Made by a program: the position numbers and the translations under genes
Origin: Caprimulgus europaeus
Lineage: Eukaryota > Chordata > Aves > Caprimulgiformes > Caprimulgidae
Direction: 5' to 3'
DNA: 64,000 nt
NCBI GenBank assembly: GCA_907165065.1
Contig: OU015541.1
Location: forward strand, 12,825,001-12,889,000
The notes under the pieces: model-generated
Told to the model about the DNA's origin: nothing
Seen by the model: only the letters and a program-made list of their open reading frames with translations
Database searches by the model: none
Shown here: positions 1 to 9,860 of the stretch, piece by piece
Numbering within the stretch: the stretch's first letter is position 1
Layout: each line of letters starts with the position of its first letter

Positions 1-746
1 CAGTTGCCAGAAAGTATTATCCATGGCAGATAACTGTCAGGGAAGCAGAGCTGCGCTGTCTTCCCCAGCCATTAATTTCAGATCCACATCAGCTGCCCAG
101 GTACCAAAGACAAGAACTGTTTGCCACTCTCTGAGCCTGGGTTAGTTCTTGCACTCAACCTGCCCACAGACATGATAGCCCCCCTCCCCATCACCCCTCA
201 GCACTGCTAACCTGATCAAACTCAACCCTTCCTTCAAAGCTTCTGTGTATTTCTGATATCTGCTGAAAACCACTCCCCTGGTAGATGTTACTTGTGTATT
301 ATTAATGAACAAAGACACCACCTTTTTGTGTGCCAGCTCTCAGCTCCTGCCCATAAGAGGCTGCTTTTCAGTTATTTAGGAGTGCGTGAGTTGCTTTGTC
401 ACACTGGTTGGGTAATGAAAGGGTATAGCCTGGAAACAGCCTGAGACCCCGTACTGGAGACATGTCACTATTTCTGATATCAAGAGAGCTTGTAAGTTGA
501 GGGGTGGGGTTTTTTAATTATTATTTGTGCTATGACAATTGTATCTGAATGTTTACCTTCTAGCTTCATCCCATATTTAACAAGCTAAAAAGATGGAACC
601 CCATTAACAGGGTTTCTAAGGGGAAAAAACTGTAAGAGAGTTTTGCTGCTATGTGAACCTTTCTGAATGCACAGATGTCTGCAGTTTGCCTGAGTGACTG
701 TTTAAGTTTGTTTCTGTCCTATATTTTTTACAACTACTTAATATCG
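1..746. other. Unique non-coding sequence, nothing recognised
   Basis: No repeat family, splice-bounded exon or RNA gene was recognised here. Reading frames are short and broken on both strands. The stretch ends at the left edge of the first LTR. Confidence 0.6.
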
Positions 747-1369
747 TGTTGCAGTGGTTGCACTGGTGGCAGCCAAACAGAGCCATTCACTCACTCCTCC
801 CCACCAGGATATAGGGGAGAGAGCTGGGGGCAAGGGCAAGGAGACTCCTAGGGTGAGGTAAGAACAATTTAACTGTAGAAATAAAATAAAACTTAAAGTA
901 ATAATAATATTAAAATAATAATAGTAATGAAATATGCCAATGAGTGACACCCAGTGCCATTGCTCACCACCCACCCACCCAGCCCGGCCCGTTCCCAGAG
1001 AACGATCCCAGAGGAGCGACAATCCCGAACCGAAACCGCAATCCCGGGAGAGCCAGAGCCCGAGCGAGAGCCAGAGAGAGCCAGAGAGGAAGAGCCCCTC
1101 ATTAACATACTGACCATCACGTTACATATATCTTATTGTCATATCCAAATGCTAGTTTGGCTTATTAATTTAAATATTCCTCACCCCCCTTAGATCTTGC
1201 ACTTGTAGACTGGCAAAACACAAAGTCCTTCAACTTCCTGTGACAGAAATGCAAACATTGGAATGTTATCAACATTTCTCTCATAAGAAATCCCAGCTGA
1301 AACCAAACCCCAGTGCTGTTCTAGCTTCTAAAAAGAAACCCAGCTCTGTCTCAGCTAAAGACCATGACC
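747..1369 (-). mobile_element. Solo LTR, avian ERVL-like, divergent copy (LTR-A)
   Basis: This is a long terminal repeat of an avian endogenous retrovirus, read on the minus strand. It is recognised by near-identity over long stretches to the LTRs at 3249-3901 and 28848-29437, especially the CG-rich block at about 950-1104 (CAGAGAACGATCCC, GAGGAGCGACAATCCCGA, and GAGCCAGAG repeats) and the ATAATAATA-rich block at about 895-930. On the minus strand it begins near 1369 and ends near 747 with the expected ACA end. The outer parts are more diverged than in the other two copies. About 75 bp at 1105-1175 has no counterpart in them. No clean target-site duplication flanks it. No gag, pol or env sequence lies beside it, so it is a solo LTR. 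The ERVL-like class is inferred from resemblance to known avian LTRs. Confidence 0.8.
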
Positions 1370-2875
1370 CATGTAACAAACACATGAAGGCACAAGGGTA
1401 TGTGATGATATGACCCCTTTCACCCAGTGGATTTAACTCCATATTAGTGACTAACACTGCTTATGTGGGAACATATACATTAAAACTAACAGTACTTCTT
1501 CACTTACATTTGTCCATGGCAAAACACACAATCAGATCACTGCCCAGCCAGACAGGAACACTCCAGGTACCAGGGGCCATGTGTTTTCCACCAGAAAACT
1601 GAAATTCTCATGGTGACTTCAGGTGAGAGCCAACCTCCCTACCAGAAATTATTAGAAACAAAATATCAGTGTCAATGTACAAATGTACAATAAAAAACTA
1701 TAGTGACTTCTACAATACAGACAATGCTACTCCATAGAAGTACTTAGAGGGCAGAGTGCCAAGTAAAGCTGTAAGCTTCAGCCCTGCATCCCCATCAGCC
1801 TCACCAGTGTTCATCATGGAACACAAGGCTCACTGCACAACATCCACAGAGACCTGCCAAGGTCAATCAGGGGAGGTTTCATGCAGCGTGAAACCCAAGG
1901 ATGAACCTGTGACTTTCTTTTTCCTTTATTTATATCTTGAGACAGACCAAAATTATTAAACATACAAAAATACTGAGGCACAATTAACCAAACACAGTCT
2001 GATTGCAGGTGTTCTTCAGCAACAAGTACTGCTTTGTTGAATCGAGGATTCCATGTATCTGCAGCATCTAAAGGTAAGGTGGTTATTTTAGGTGCCTCAT
2101 TTCAAGTTTACAGGACTTAAGAGACACTAATCCAAAATTCTGTGACAGTTTCAGTGCAAATTTCTCTCCACCCCTTTCCTTCCCATAACAGACTCAGGTG
2201 AGTTATTGGTTAAGTGACTTAAATCAGATGAAATATTGAAATTTGGATGAGTTCACTCACTTTTGCTAACATATTTTTTAGCAAAAGAGACAGAAGAACA
2301 ATGCCCCAATGCCCTCTTTTTTTTTTTTTTTTCTTTTTCCTTTTTCTTAGGAAAAGTTTTAACACAACTGGTGCCAGGAAATTTCCAAGATAGAAGAAAT
2401 TCCACTATCTGAAAATCCACAGAAAAACTAGAAGAAACAGATATTTTCACCTTCAGCCATCACTTTAATCCAAATGCCCTATTGCTGTACTAAGACAGTG
2501 TCCCTGTAACTTGTCACTAGTTTTGAGCCGGATGCCAGTTACACACTTGGTTATCTGCAATGGCATTGAAAAAAGGTGTGTTGAAAGGCAAGCAATAACA
2601 TTTATAAACTGAAGATGGATTGTGAAGGCTCACTCCATATTTAATTTGTGGGAAAATACTCCAGAGCGAAGATCTGAGCGCTCAGTTTTTGTCAGCAAAG
2701 AACAGAGTCTGCTCTGGACCTTGTCCCGTTGGGAGAAAAAGGGGAAGAAGGCCTCAGAGTTGAGAAAAAAGCAGATTGTGTGACTAAACTATGGTGAAAA
2801 TGAGCTGTGATCCATCGGGATGAGAGTCTGGCACTTGCCTCACCTTCATCCGTGCTGTTTCCTCTCCTGCTGCTT
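1370..2875. other. Unique non-coding sequence between two LTRs
   Basis: This 1.9-kb interval to the next LTR was checked for retroviral internal sequence, because two same-strand LTRs flank it. No gag, protease, reverse transcriptase or primer-binding site was seen. It holds a poly-T/pyrimidine tract at 2317-2350 (T18 followed by CTTTTTCC) and otherwise unremarkable unique sequence. Confidence 0.6.
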
Positions 2876-3085
2876 GAAGATAGCCAAGAGCTTCCTTTTT
2901 AATCAAGGACCATTGGAAAGTACCAGCGGGCTCCCACTCACAACGCGTTGATTGGCTTCCAACCGCAGTGACAATTGCATCCTGTAATCAAAATAGCAAT
3001 CATTAATGGCACAATTATTCCCCTCTCCACGTACCCACTCTTGTGCCACTGAGTAATGACTCAGAAATGCAGACTACAAACACTG
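2876..3085. promoter_or_regulatory. Candidate conserved non-coding element
   Basis: This unique block is dense in motif-like sequence. It has a perfect 10-bp palindrome CAACGCGTTG at 2941-2950 with two CpGs, an inverted CCAAT (ATTGG) directly after it, and several homeobox-type cores (ACAATTG, TAATCA, CATTAATGG). At 3049-3064 the arms CTGAGT and ACTCAG flank AATG, and the right arm forms a consensus AP-1 site TGACTCA at 3057-3063. Being a conserved element is inferred from CpG retention and motif density. No alignment was available. Confidence 0.3.
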
Positions 3086-3243
3086 TAAAACGTATGCCTG
3101 GCTCTGGGAAAGGCACCCAGCCCCAGCCTGGCACCAGCCGCCTGGGTTTTCAGATGCTCCAAGAAAGCAGGTGTTGATGGCAGAGTCTTCAGATCAAGGC
3201 ACCAATTGGAAATCAAAAGGTAAATCTAAAGGAATTGAGATGG

Positions 3244-3248
3244 GAATC
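3244..3248. repeat. Target-site duplication, left copy (GAATC)
   Basis: GAATC is directly repeated at 3902-3906 on the far side of LTR-B. Five base pairs is the usual duplication length for ERVL-type integrases, which agrees with the family assignment. Confidence 0.85.
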
Positions 3249-3901
3249 TGTGATAGTTTCACTGGGTTAGCCCCCGGCCAGCAGCCAACACAGCCATTCA
3301 CCCACTTCCCCCCCACCCCCAAGGGACAGGGGAGAGGATTGGGAGAGCAAGGATAAGGAGACTCCTAGGGTGAGATAAGAACAGTTTTATAATAGAAATA
3401 AAAGAAAACTTAAAATAATACCGATATTAAAATAATATTGATAATAATAGTAATAAAATATGCAATGAGTGACACCCAGTGCCATCGCTCACCACCCGCC
3501 CACCCAGCCTGGCCCGTTCCCAGAGAACGATCCCGGAGGAGCGACAATCCCGACCCGAAACCGCAATCCCGGGAGAGCCAGAGCCCGAGCGAGAGCCAGA
3601 GAGAGCCAGAGAGGAAGAGCCCCTCATGGATCTCCTGCCCATGGGGGACAGGAGATGGAACAGCCCCTTGGCAGAGCCAAATGTCCATGGAGCTGATCCA
3701 TTGCAATATTCCTCGCACCCTGAGATCTTGTGCTTACAGACGGACAAACACAAAGTCCTTCAGTGCCAGGGACACAAATGCAAACACTGAGATGTTCTCA
3801 GTGTCTCTCTCATAACAAGTCCCAGGCTGAGAAGCAAAATGCAGCACTATTCTAACTACTGGAAAAGAAACCCAGCTCTGTTTCAAGTGAAAACCAGGAC
3901 A
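3249..3901 (-). mobile_element. Solo LTR, avian ERVL-like, with perfect TSD (LTR-B)
   Basis: This is a full-length solo LTR on the minus strand, about 653 bp. Its minus-strand 5' end reads TGTCCTGG and its 3' end reads CTATCACA, giving the TGT...ACA termini expected of a retroviral LTR. It is flanked by a perfect 5-bp target-site duplication, GAATC, at 3244-3248 and 3902-3906, which fixes both boundaries. The element shares the CG-rich block at about 3520-3625 and the ATAATAATA block at about 3415-3460 with the other two copies. The three open frames crossing it are LTR shadow, not genes. Recombination between two LTRs of a former provirus is the usual origin of such a copy. Confidence 0.9.
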
Positions 3902-3906
3902 GAATC
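3902..3906. repeat. Target-site duplication, right copy (GAATC)
   Basis: This is identical to 3244-3248. The pair shows that LTR-B was an independent insertion and not the second LTR of a provirus starting at LTR-A. Confidence 0.85.
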
Positions 3907-5010
3907 CAATTTGATGCAATTGTCACTTTTTTGCTCTGCCCCCCTCTCCACTCCACTATCCCAGTTTCTTGAGCATCCCTCAGCAGGTTTTGTCTGAGCT
4001 GTTGGCCTTGGCTGGGAATGCCCTTCCAGGAGGTTTCCTTCCCCATCACTTATGGTGCCCTGGGGCCAAGGCAGGAGCCACTCCTTTGGGGATGTCTGAT
4101 TTTCTGACTGCTCTGAACACAGAGCTGGGGCAGTTTATTCTGAAGACACCTCACCATGCTGCCAGCTTTTCCTTTCCTTTTGCTCCCTCCCCTGCTTTTG
4201 GCTCCCTTTTTGATGTTCCATCACTGCAGAGGTTCTTCCCTACCTCCACCCAGCACATGGACAAAGTCTCTTCTCCACTCTGGGCCTCTTCTTTGGACAT
4301 CCACCTCCCTCAGAGGCTCAGGACTCCACTTCTTTAGCATAACTGCCTTTTCCCTTTCTTTTGAGTGTGAAACTCAGATGAATGATGAATTCTTTTAACC
4401 TTAACACTTGCAAAACAGAAGAAAAATACTAAAAGTCATCTTCCAACCCAATTTCTTATGAGAGCTGGGTGGACAATGGACTTCACAGTTTGCTTTAAAG
4501 GCAGAAGGAAAAAAATATTTACTAGTATTCCTTTAGAAACTTGGCTTCACTTGACTCCCCTGTTATTTTGCTTTAAAAAATATTTAGGATGAAGGTTGAT
4601 TTTTGAAGGTTGATTTTTAAAGGTTGCTATTCCAAAACCATGAGGCTACAAAGTTGCTTTCTGAAACGTCAACAAAGGAAAATAATGACACTCTCAAAAT
4701 CCACACCTCTACTTTCTTCCTCCCCACCAAAGATATGCAATGAGTGGAAGCCTGTTTTGTGCAGAAATTTCATCCCTCTAATTTTCAGTTTAGTTTTTCA
4801 GATTTATTCATTGTAAACAGCCATCCTTCCTAATATTAGTGCTATTTTTTCTTCCCTTTATAAACACCCTGAACCATCCTTGAGGAGTGCAGCACAGATG
4901 TGTAGGTAACCAGAGGGTCTGAATCTATAGGTATGATTGGCTGCAACATTTCACTGGCACTAAATGGATTTCACATACACCTTTATAGAAAAAAGGAAAG
5001 GATACATCTG
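3907..5010. other. Unique non-coding sequence
   Basis: Pyrimidine-rich unique sequence fills 4150-4350. A short tandem duplication of a 14-bp unit (GAAGGTTGATTTTT) lies at 4591-4618, with a partial third copy after it. No gene, RNA or interspersed repeat was recognised. Confidence 0.5.
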
Positions 5011-5012
5011 CA

Positions 5013-5068
5013 TTTTCCATTTCTGGAAATTCCATTTCTGGAAAATTTATTTTCCATTCTTGGAAAAT
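5013..5068. promoter_or_regulatory. Cluster of three STAT-like palindromes
   Basis: Three TTC-N2/N3-GAA palindromes fall within 60 bp: TTCTGGAA at 5021-5028, TTCTGGAA at 5036-5043 and TTCTTGGAA at 5057-5065. TTCNNNGAA is the established STAT dimer site, and only the third has that exact spacing. The last lies inside a perfect hairpin with arms ATTTTCCA (5049-5056) and TGGAAAAT (5061-5068). The spacing of roughly 15-21 bp suggests local tandem duplication of a CCATTTCTGGAAA unit. Any regulatory role is inference. Confidence 0.3.
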
Positions 5069-5069
5069 A

Positions 5070-6470
5070 ATGAAGCTGGTCCCAGACCTGGAATGGGACA
5101 GAGTGTTTATGAAATATTACTCATAAATAAATCTCTGGAAAATAAAAATATGATTTCTATTTACTCTTCTGCAATGCATCTTCTGCAAATGCTCTCATAG
5201 CATCATATGTTGGTTATTTCTTCCCCTTCTCACAAGAATTCCAGGTGTCTATAGGTGAACAAGATTCGTCCATAAAGTAATCAGTATGAGAGAAAAACAC
5301 AAGCCTCTTACTTTGGGAAAAGTATTTTCTTGTCAGGCTGCATCAAATCGACTTATTAGCAAACCATTAGCAACAAGCAAATCTCAAGAGTTTGGAATTT
5401 CATTCTGTTCATTCCAGATTAATATTTAAATATGTTTGTTTTTATTACATTTCTCTGGGCTTATTCTAATATAGTTGGCCTGGATATCAGACTGAGGATT
5501 TTGGAGTCTGAATCAGCTTGACAGAGCCCACAAACTGAATGCAGAATAAATTAGTGATGCCTTGTGGTTGCACTGGGGAGCTTGACAAGGCATGGTGTCT
5601 AAAAAAAACCCATCAGATGATCGGATTTAGGACCTACAGTGGAGGAAAGTAAAAAAATAGAAAGAGAGAGTTTGTTTGGACCAACAGGAACTGCACAGAC
5701 ACTCATTGGGTCCAACTACCACTTTTCTCAAGGCTCACTTCCACCCCATGGTCATTTATAACCAGGTTCAGAGTTACTTCTATTTCTAGGCAGAGGTAAA
5801 GCATGGTGACACAGAGGACCAGCCCCACAGTCACCCACGCCTGAACCACAACAGCAAGGCTAGTCCTCTGCTATGGGACCTGCACCCTCGTGGTCCTCCC
5901 GCAAGCAACCCCTCTTGCAAGTCATGAGTTCTTCTGCTCTTAGGTGAGACCAAGCGTAGGAAGATCTAAACCAACTTCTCAAACCTCAGTAAATAGTTCA
6001 GGACAGTTCTCAGAGTCTCTTTTGTTACAGCTTGTTCAGCTGCCTCTAGAGCCCTGCAGCAGAAAGGAGGACCTAAGGTTTAAGAAGACAAAAAGTCTTT
6101 CCCTGCTTGATTCTATTAATAAATGCATTTATTTCCAGGCACACACACTTTTCATTGTTAACAATTAGTTCTGACCTATATCAGGGACTTCAGCCAAGGA
6201 TGGCTATTAACCAAGGCATGTACCAACTCTCAAAGAGCATAACAGCTCCCTAAGCCACAATTTTCCAGCAGCTGGACTGTTGGAAGCAAGGCCAAGATCT
6301 TCACAAAAGCAAATATTGCCTTATAGAGGCTTTGCCTTGAGGGCAAACTTGCAGTGCTGCAAGCCACTCCAGCCACTGGCTTCAAGGCAATTCCCAGTGC
6401 AGGGAAAAAAAATTAAATAAATTAAAATTGGCTGGTTCCTCTACAACACAAACAGATACAAAAGCACAAA
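5070..6470. other. Unique non-coding sequence
   Basis: Nothing was recognised beyond short A-rich runs. Reading frames are short on both strands and no exon-like, splice-flanked open segment stood out. Confidence 0.5.
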
Positions 6471-6474
6471 CATG

Positions 6475-6815
6475 TGCAGCACCGCCTTTTCTTAAAATGC
6501 ATTATTATTAACTGGAAATAGCAGCCAGATCCATCATGTTCAGCATGCCCCACATCACCGCTTCACTAAACACCACAGATTATTTCCCTGTAATTGCCTT
6601 CCTGAGCTGTCTCGCAGCCTCGATTCATTTCCATTAAGGCTCGGGAGGATGAGATCATTTAATATTTCCCCATCTTCCCTTTATTTTTTCCCCCTGTTTT
6701 TGTAAATTCAGCAATTACGTGCTCACTGCCATGCCTTCGGTCACAGAAGTTAAAGTTTAGCCCTTGGTCTTGCAGTGGAGCAGCTGAAAAAATAGTGACG
6801 TAACGACTGTAATTT
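6475..6815. promoter_or_regulatory. Candidate conserved non-coding element with CRE-like site
   Basis: This is a unique block with many homeobox cores (GCATTATTATTAACTGG, CCTGTAATTGCC, CCATTAAGG, CAGCAATTACG) and an unusual number of retained CpGs for methylated avian DNA. A cAMP-response-element-like octamer TGACGTAA sits at 6796-6803, followed by a further CpG in AACGACTG. No open frame of note and no repeat homology was seen. It looks like a vertebrate enhancer-type element, but that is inferred from composition only. Confidence 0.35.
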
Positions 6816-7019
6816 CCTCGTGTGTCTTTTCCCCCTTAACTTGAGAGGGAAATATATTTGTGCCCTGCAAAATCAGGCAGTTTCACTTCTGTTACATCCC
6901 TTCACTTTGTACAAAAAGGCTTGATAGAGTGGTCAGGAGAAATGAAACAGCCCAGAGAAGAAAGCCCCACAGCCTGGTATCATCCAAGCACCAACACCAA
7001 ATTCCCCAGTCATCTGCTG

Positions 7020-7260
7020 ATTTTTTGCCTTTGGTAGCGGCAGAGCGTTAATTAAAAATGTTCTGGATGTCGATTAAGTTTCTACACTCGGAAGTTATCA
7101 TCAATGCCTCACACCTGCCTTGAAATGAGAACTGCCTGTTCTTTGATAAATGGATTGAACACTTTGCCTCGTTTCACTCGGTGTCTGCATCTCCCTTCGG
7201 AGGATTTATTCCTCAGCGAAGTCTGTGTCATCTCCTGCGCTGCAACCGTGCACAGGGAGC
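7020..7260. promoter_or_regulatory. Candidate conserved non-coding element
   Basis: This unique sequence holds the perfect homeobox palindrome TTAATTAA at 7048-7055, followed by GTCGATTAAG and GATAAATGG. CpGs recur along the block (AGCGGC, AGCGTT, GTCGAT, CTCGG, CTCGTT, TTCGG, AGCGAAG, TGCGC, ACCGTG). Two short frames on opposite strands overlap here but resemble no family I know. Retained CpGs with TAAT-type motifs make this one of the better enhancer-like candidates in the window. Confidence 0.35.
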
Positions 7261-7555
7261 GTGGTGGTCCTCCAGCCGTGGAACAGCCTCCACCTGCTCC
7301 TATCAACAGACATACTCGGGTGGGTCAGGGTGATACTGGATTTGATACCAGGATCATCTCCTCATAGAAAAAAACAGATATGAAGTGAACAATCCTTCCA
7401 TCAGACACGTACAAATCCTTGAACTTCTGTCAGACTGGGAGGATTGCTAATATCTCTATTACAGTTTCAGTACTGGGCTTGTCTCACTGCTCTTGAGAAC
7501 AGGATCCAAAATGCCATGTTGCCGTTTCTATTCCCTTTCCTAATCTTTTGCATGA

Positions 7556-7607
7556 GGTTTTTTGTTTGTTTGTTTGTTTGTTTTATTTTGTTTTTTTTTT
7601 TTTTTTC
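7556..7607. repeat. (GTTT)n and poly-T tract
   Basis: Successive GTTT units run into an uninterrupted poly-T. The short frame that translates it as poly-Phe and Val-Cys-Leu is an artefact of this simple repeat. Confidence 0.85.
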
Positions 7608-8369
7608 CTTCTGACAACTGGTGATCTCCTAAAGGAGCTATCAGATATTTCAAATCTCTCCTGTTCTGGCAATCACTGTACTCTGATGCAGCAATCTTTT
7701 GATGTTGCTACAACCACATTTTTTCATTAATTCCCAGTGCCTCTGCTGTCAGAATCTAACCTGATCTGACCCCATGCTCCTCCAAAAAATTGCCTGCCAG
7801 ACAGGAGCCCTGAAGGGTTCAGACAGGGCTTTTCATTCTCATTCCCTGCTCGGCTGTGGAAGTGCCAGGTAAAACTTGGACCCACACAGCCTGTGCTCAT
7901 CTAAGCTCTGCCACCACTGCATGCCAGCTGATCAGATCAAGAAGTAAAAACCCACTTAAAAGGCCTGCTGAGGCAGCTCACAGAACTCCAGATAATTCAG
8001 AGGATCCCAGTTAGTGCAGAAATACATATTCCATGTTAACAGCTCCATGGGGATATGATCAGCAAAAATTGATATACTATTGGTATATAAAATGGCACAG
8101 AACAAGAAATACGATTAACAAGAAGGACGACTCAGAGTAGAGGGACCTCATATTATCTTTCCAGTCCTAATCTCCTAAAGCAGCTCTGGAGCTTTTTTGC
8201 AACATTATTGTTTTTACCAGTGTATTTTTTAAACCAGCTCTATCCCCATCTTTGAGTGTGTGCCAGCACACTGAGCCCTGGGCTCCTACTCCTCGTGATT
8301 TGCCTCCAAAAACAATTAAATAAAAATAAATGGCCTAACACAGACTTATGCAACACTTGGCCAGCTCCT

Positions 8370-8420
8370 AATTTTGACTTCAGTGGCATATAATGATTTA
8401 CATCAGCTGGATGCCTGTCA
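8370..8420 (+). repeat. Possible ancient amniote interspersed-repeat relic
   Basis: The text GACTTCAGTGG followed by ATGATTTACATCAGCTG resembles, from memory, an old repeat common in turtle and bird genomes (the pattern tracks CAGTGG...TGATTTACACCAGCTG). The match is short and decayed. The family name is not certain. Confidence 0.3.
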
Positions 8421-8499
8421 CTATAGAGATATATTAGGATCTGACAGAATTACCAGTTTGCCAGTGTTTAAAATATTCTGGGGATAAGGAGGAATCCAG

Positions 8500-8541
8500 G
8501 TACAATAGAACTAAAACAAGGTATAATAGAACTAAAACATT
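8500..8541. repeat. Two-copy 21-bp tandem duplication
   Basis: Units at 8500-8520 and 8521-8541 share TAGAACTAAAACA. The first copy has GTAC where the second has GTAT, and the two also differ at the last two bases (AG against TT). A fragment of the unit (GAACTAAAC) follows directly. Confidence 0.7.
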
Positions 8542-9589
8542 GAACTAAACTGCCTCAAATTGCCTCTTTGGACCTCCAGAATGGAAAGCCACTTTCCAAG
8601 GACACAGTTGCACATCCTTTGGGGAGCAGCTGAGTGAAGCATCCACGAGGTCTCCTTGGGGTCAGATCACTAACAACAGTATGAGGGATTTATTTAATCC
8701 CAGGGTCTACTTTCTGTACTGAGAGACAGATACCATTCTCTGAACTCAAGGCAGGAAGGAAAGAAGGGACATCATCTCCCATGGACAGGCATCAAGGAAA
8801 CAGAACAAGACAAAGAGAGAGGAGCAGGCATGTTAACATTTATCAACACTTCCACTAACGAGAGGAAAGCAAGACTTGTTTCATACAGGGTTAAACAGAC
8901 TCAAGAACTGCAGGAAACTAAAAAGGCTGGAAAAGCTTGACCATTCCTCAGCCCCATGGACACAAGGAGAACTTAAAACGTAACCAGCATGTCACTGAGA
9001 CAGTGATGTTGCTCAGGGTCAGTTAGCAACCAAGAAATAGCTCTGAGAGCCACAAACACGTTGCTTCTCCTTAGGAAAGTTTAAAGGCTTCTGAAGTTAC
9101 TTTCAATGTTTTGCTGCAGATAGCTCCTGTTGAGGTAGGCTCAGGTGGTAACATGCAACTTAACTGTCTTCTCTGCCCAGGTCAGACCACAGTCATCCAT
9201 GCCTAAGGCTGAAGACGGGAGCAGACAAGGGGGAAGGTGCACCCCACTTCCCAGTGCCAGGCATTGGAACCTCATAGCTGCACAATCTCATGCCCCTCCA
9301 GGATATTGGGTGCTGCCAGCCTTGTCTGACCACCAAAGTTATCCTGACCACCACTCCCTTCTTCCCTACAACTCAAGAAATTCTGGGATTCGCTCCTAGA
9401 GCATCTTCTCTGCAGGCTTCTGCTGCCTTGGTGCAGCACCAAGGCTCCTACAAGACCCAGAGCCCCAAACTCTGCGTCAGTCTGACTCATCTAATGCCTA
9501 ACAAGAAGGATGCATTTCCATGGCATAAAACCTTTTATTTAATTTTTTAAGGCCATCAATAAGCCCCTGATTATGATGTTCCCTTCCTT

Positions 9590-9860
9590 GCCCTTGTTCA
9601 GCTCTGTGTCAGCCGGGTAACGTCACCGAGCGGAACAGATAAAAGTTTTACTGGTCCTTCAGGGCTATTATACCAAAAGAGGAATTGCTGCATTCACCCA
9701 CAAACAGCTGCTAATGTTTAATTTTTTAGGTAAAATGCTCTGGAAATAAAGCTGCAATGCACTGAGCAGCTGTTAATGCTCTGTTTTGCTTGTGCACTGG
9801 CTGTAGCTTGGAGGGCAATGCTTATCTCCAGCATAGCTGCTGCCACACCACGGTGAATAC
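9590..9860. promoter_or_regulatory. Candidate conserved non-coding element with CRE-like site
   Basis: Unique sequence with the CpG-containing octamer TAACGTCA (TGACGTTA on the minus strand) at 9618-9625, then CCGAGCGG and a GATA-type AGATAAAAG. Two copies of CAGCTG-type E-boxes beside TTAATG-like cores (ACAGCTGCTAATG and GCAGCTGTTAATG) lie at about 9705-9776. This repeated E-box-plus-homeobox arrangement is the typical grammar of developmental enhancers. The function is inferred. Confidence 0.35.

Larger units (their letters stand above)
7261..9585. other. Unique non-coding sequence with simple repeats
   Basis: This region includes a (GTTT)n plus poly-T tract at about 7556-7607. A 21-bp unit is duplicated at 8500-8541 (GTACAATAGAACTAAAAC, with one C/T difference in the second copy). 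A possible relic of an ancient amniote repeat lies at 8370-8420. The remainder is unrecognised unique DNA. Confidence 0.5.

Noticed and set aside
3410-3815. Overlapping 75- to 125-codon frames on both strands
   Set aside because: They fall inside LTR-B, recur in LTR-C (and partly in LTR-A), and are not retroviral proteins. They reflect the CG-rich LTR core.
747-3901. A single provirus bounded by LTR-A and LTR-B
   Set aside because: LTR-B has its own target-site duplication, the LTRs differ strongly, and the 1.9 kb between them shows no retroviral gene or primer-binding site.
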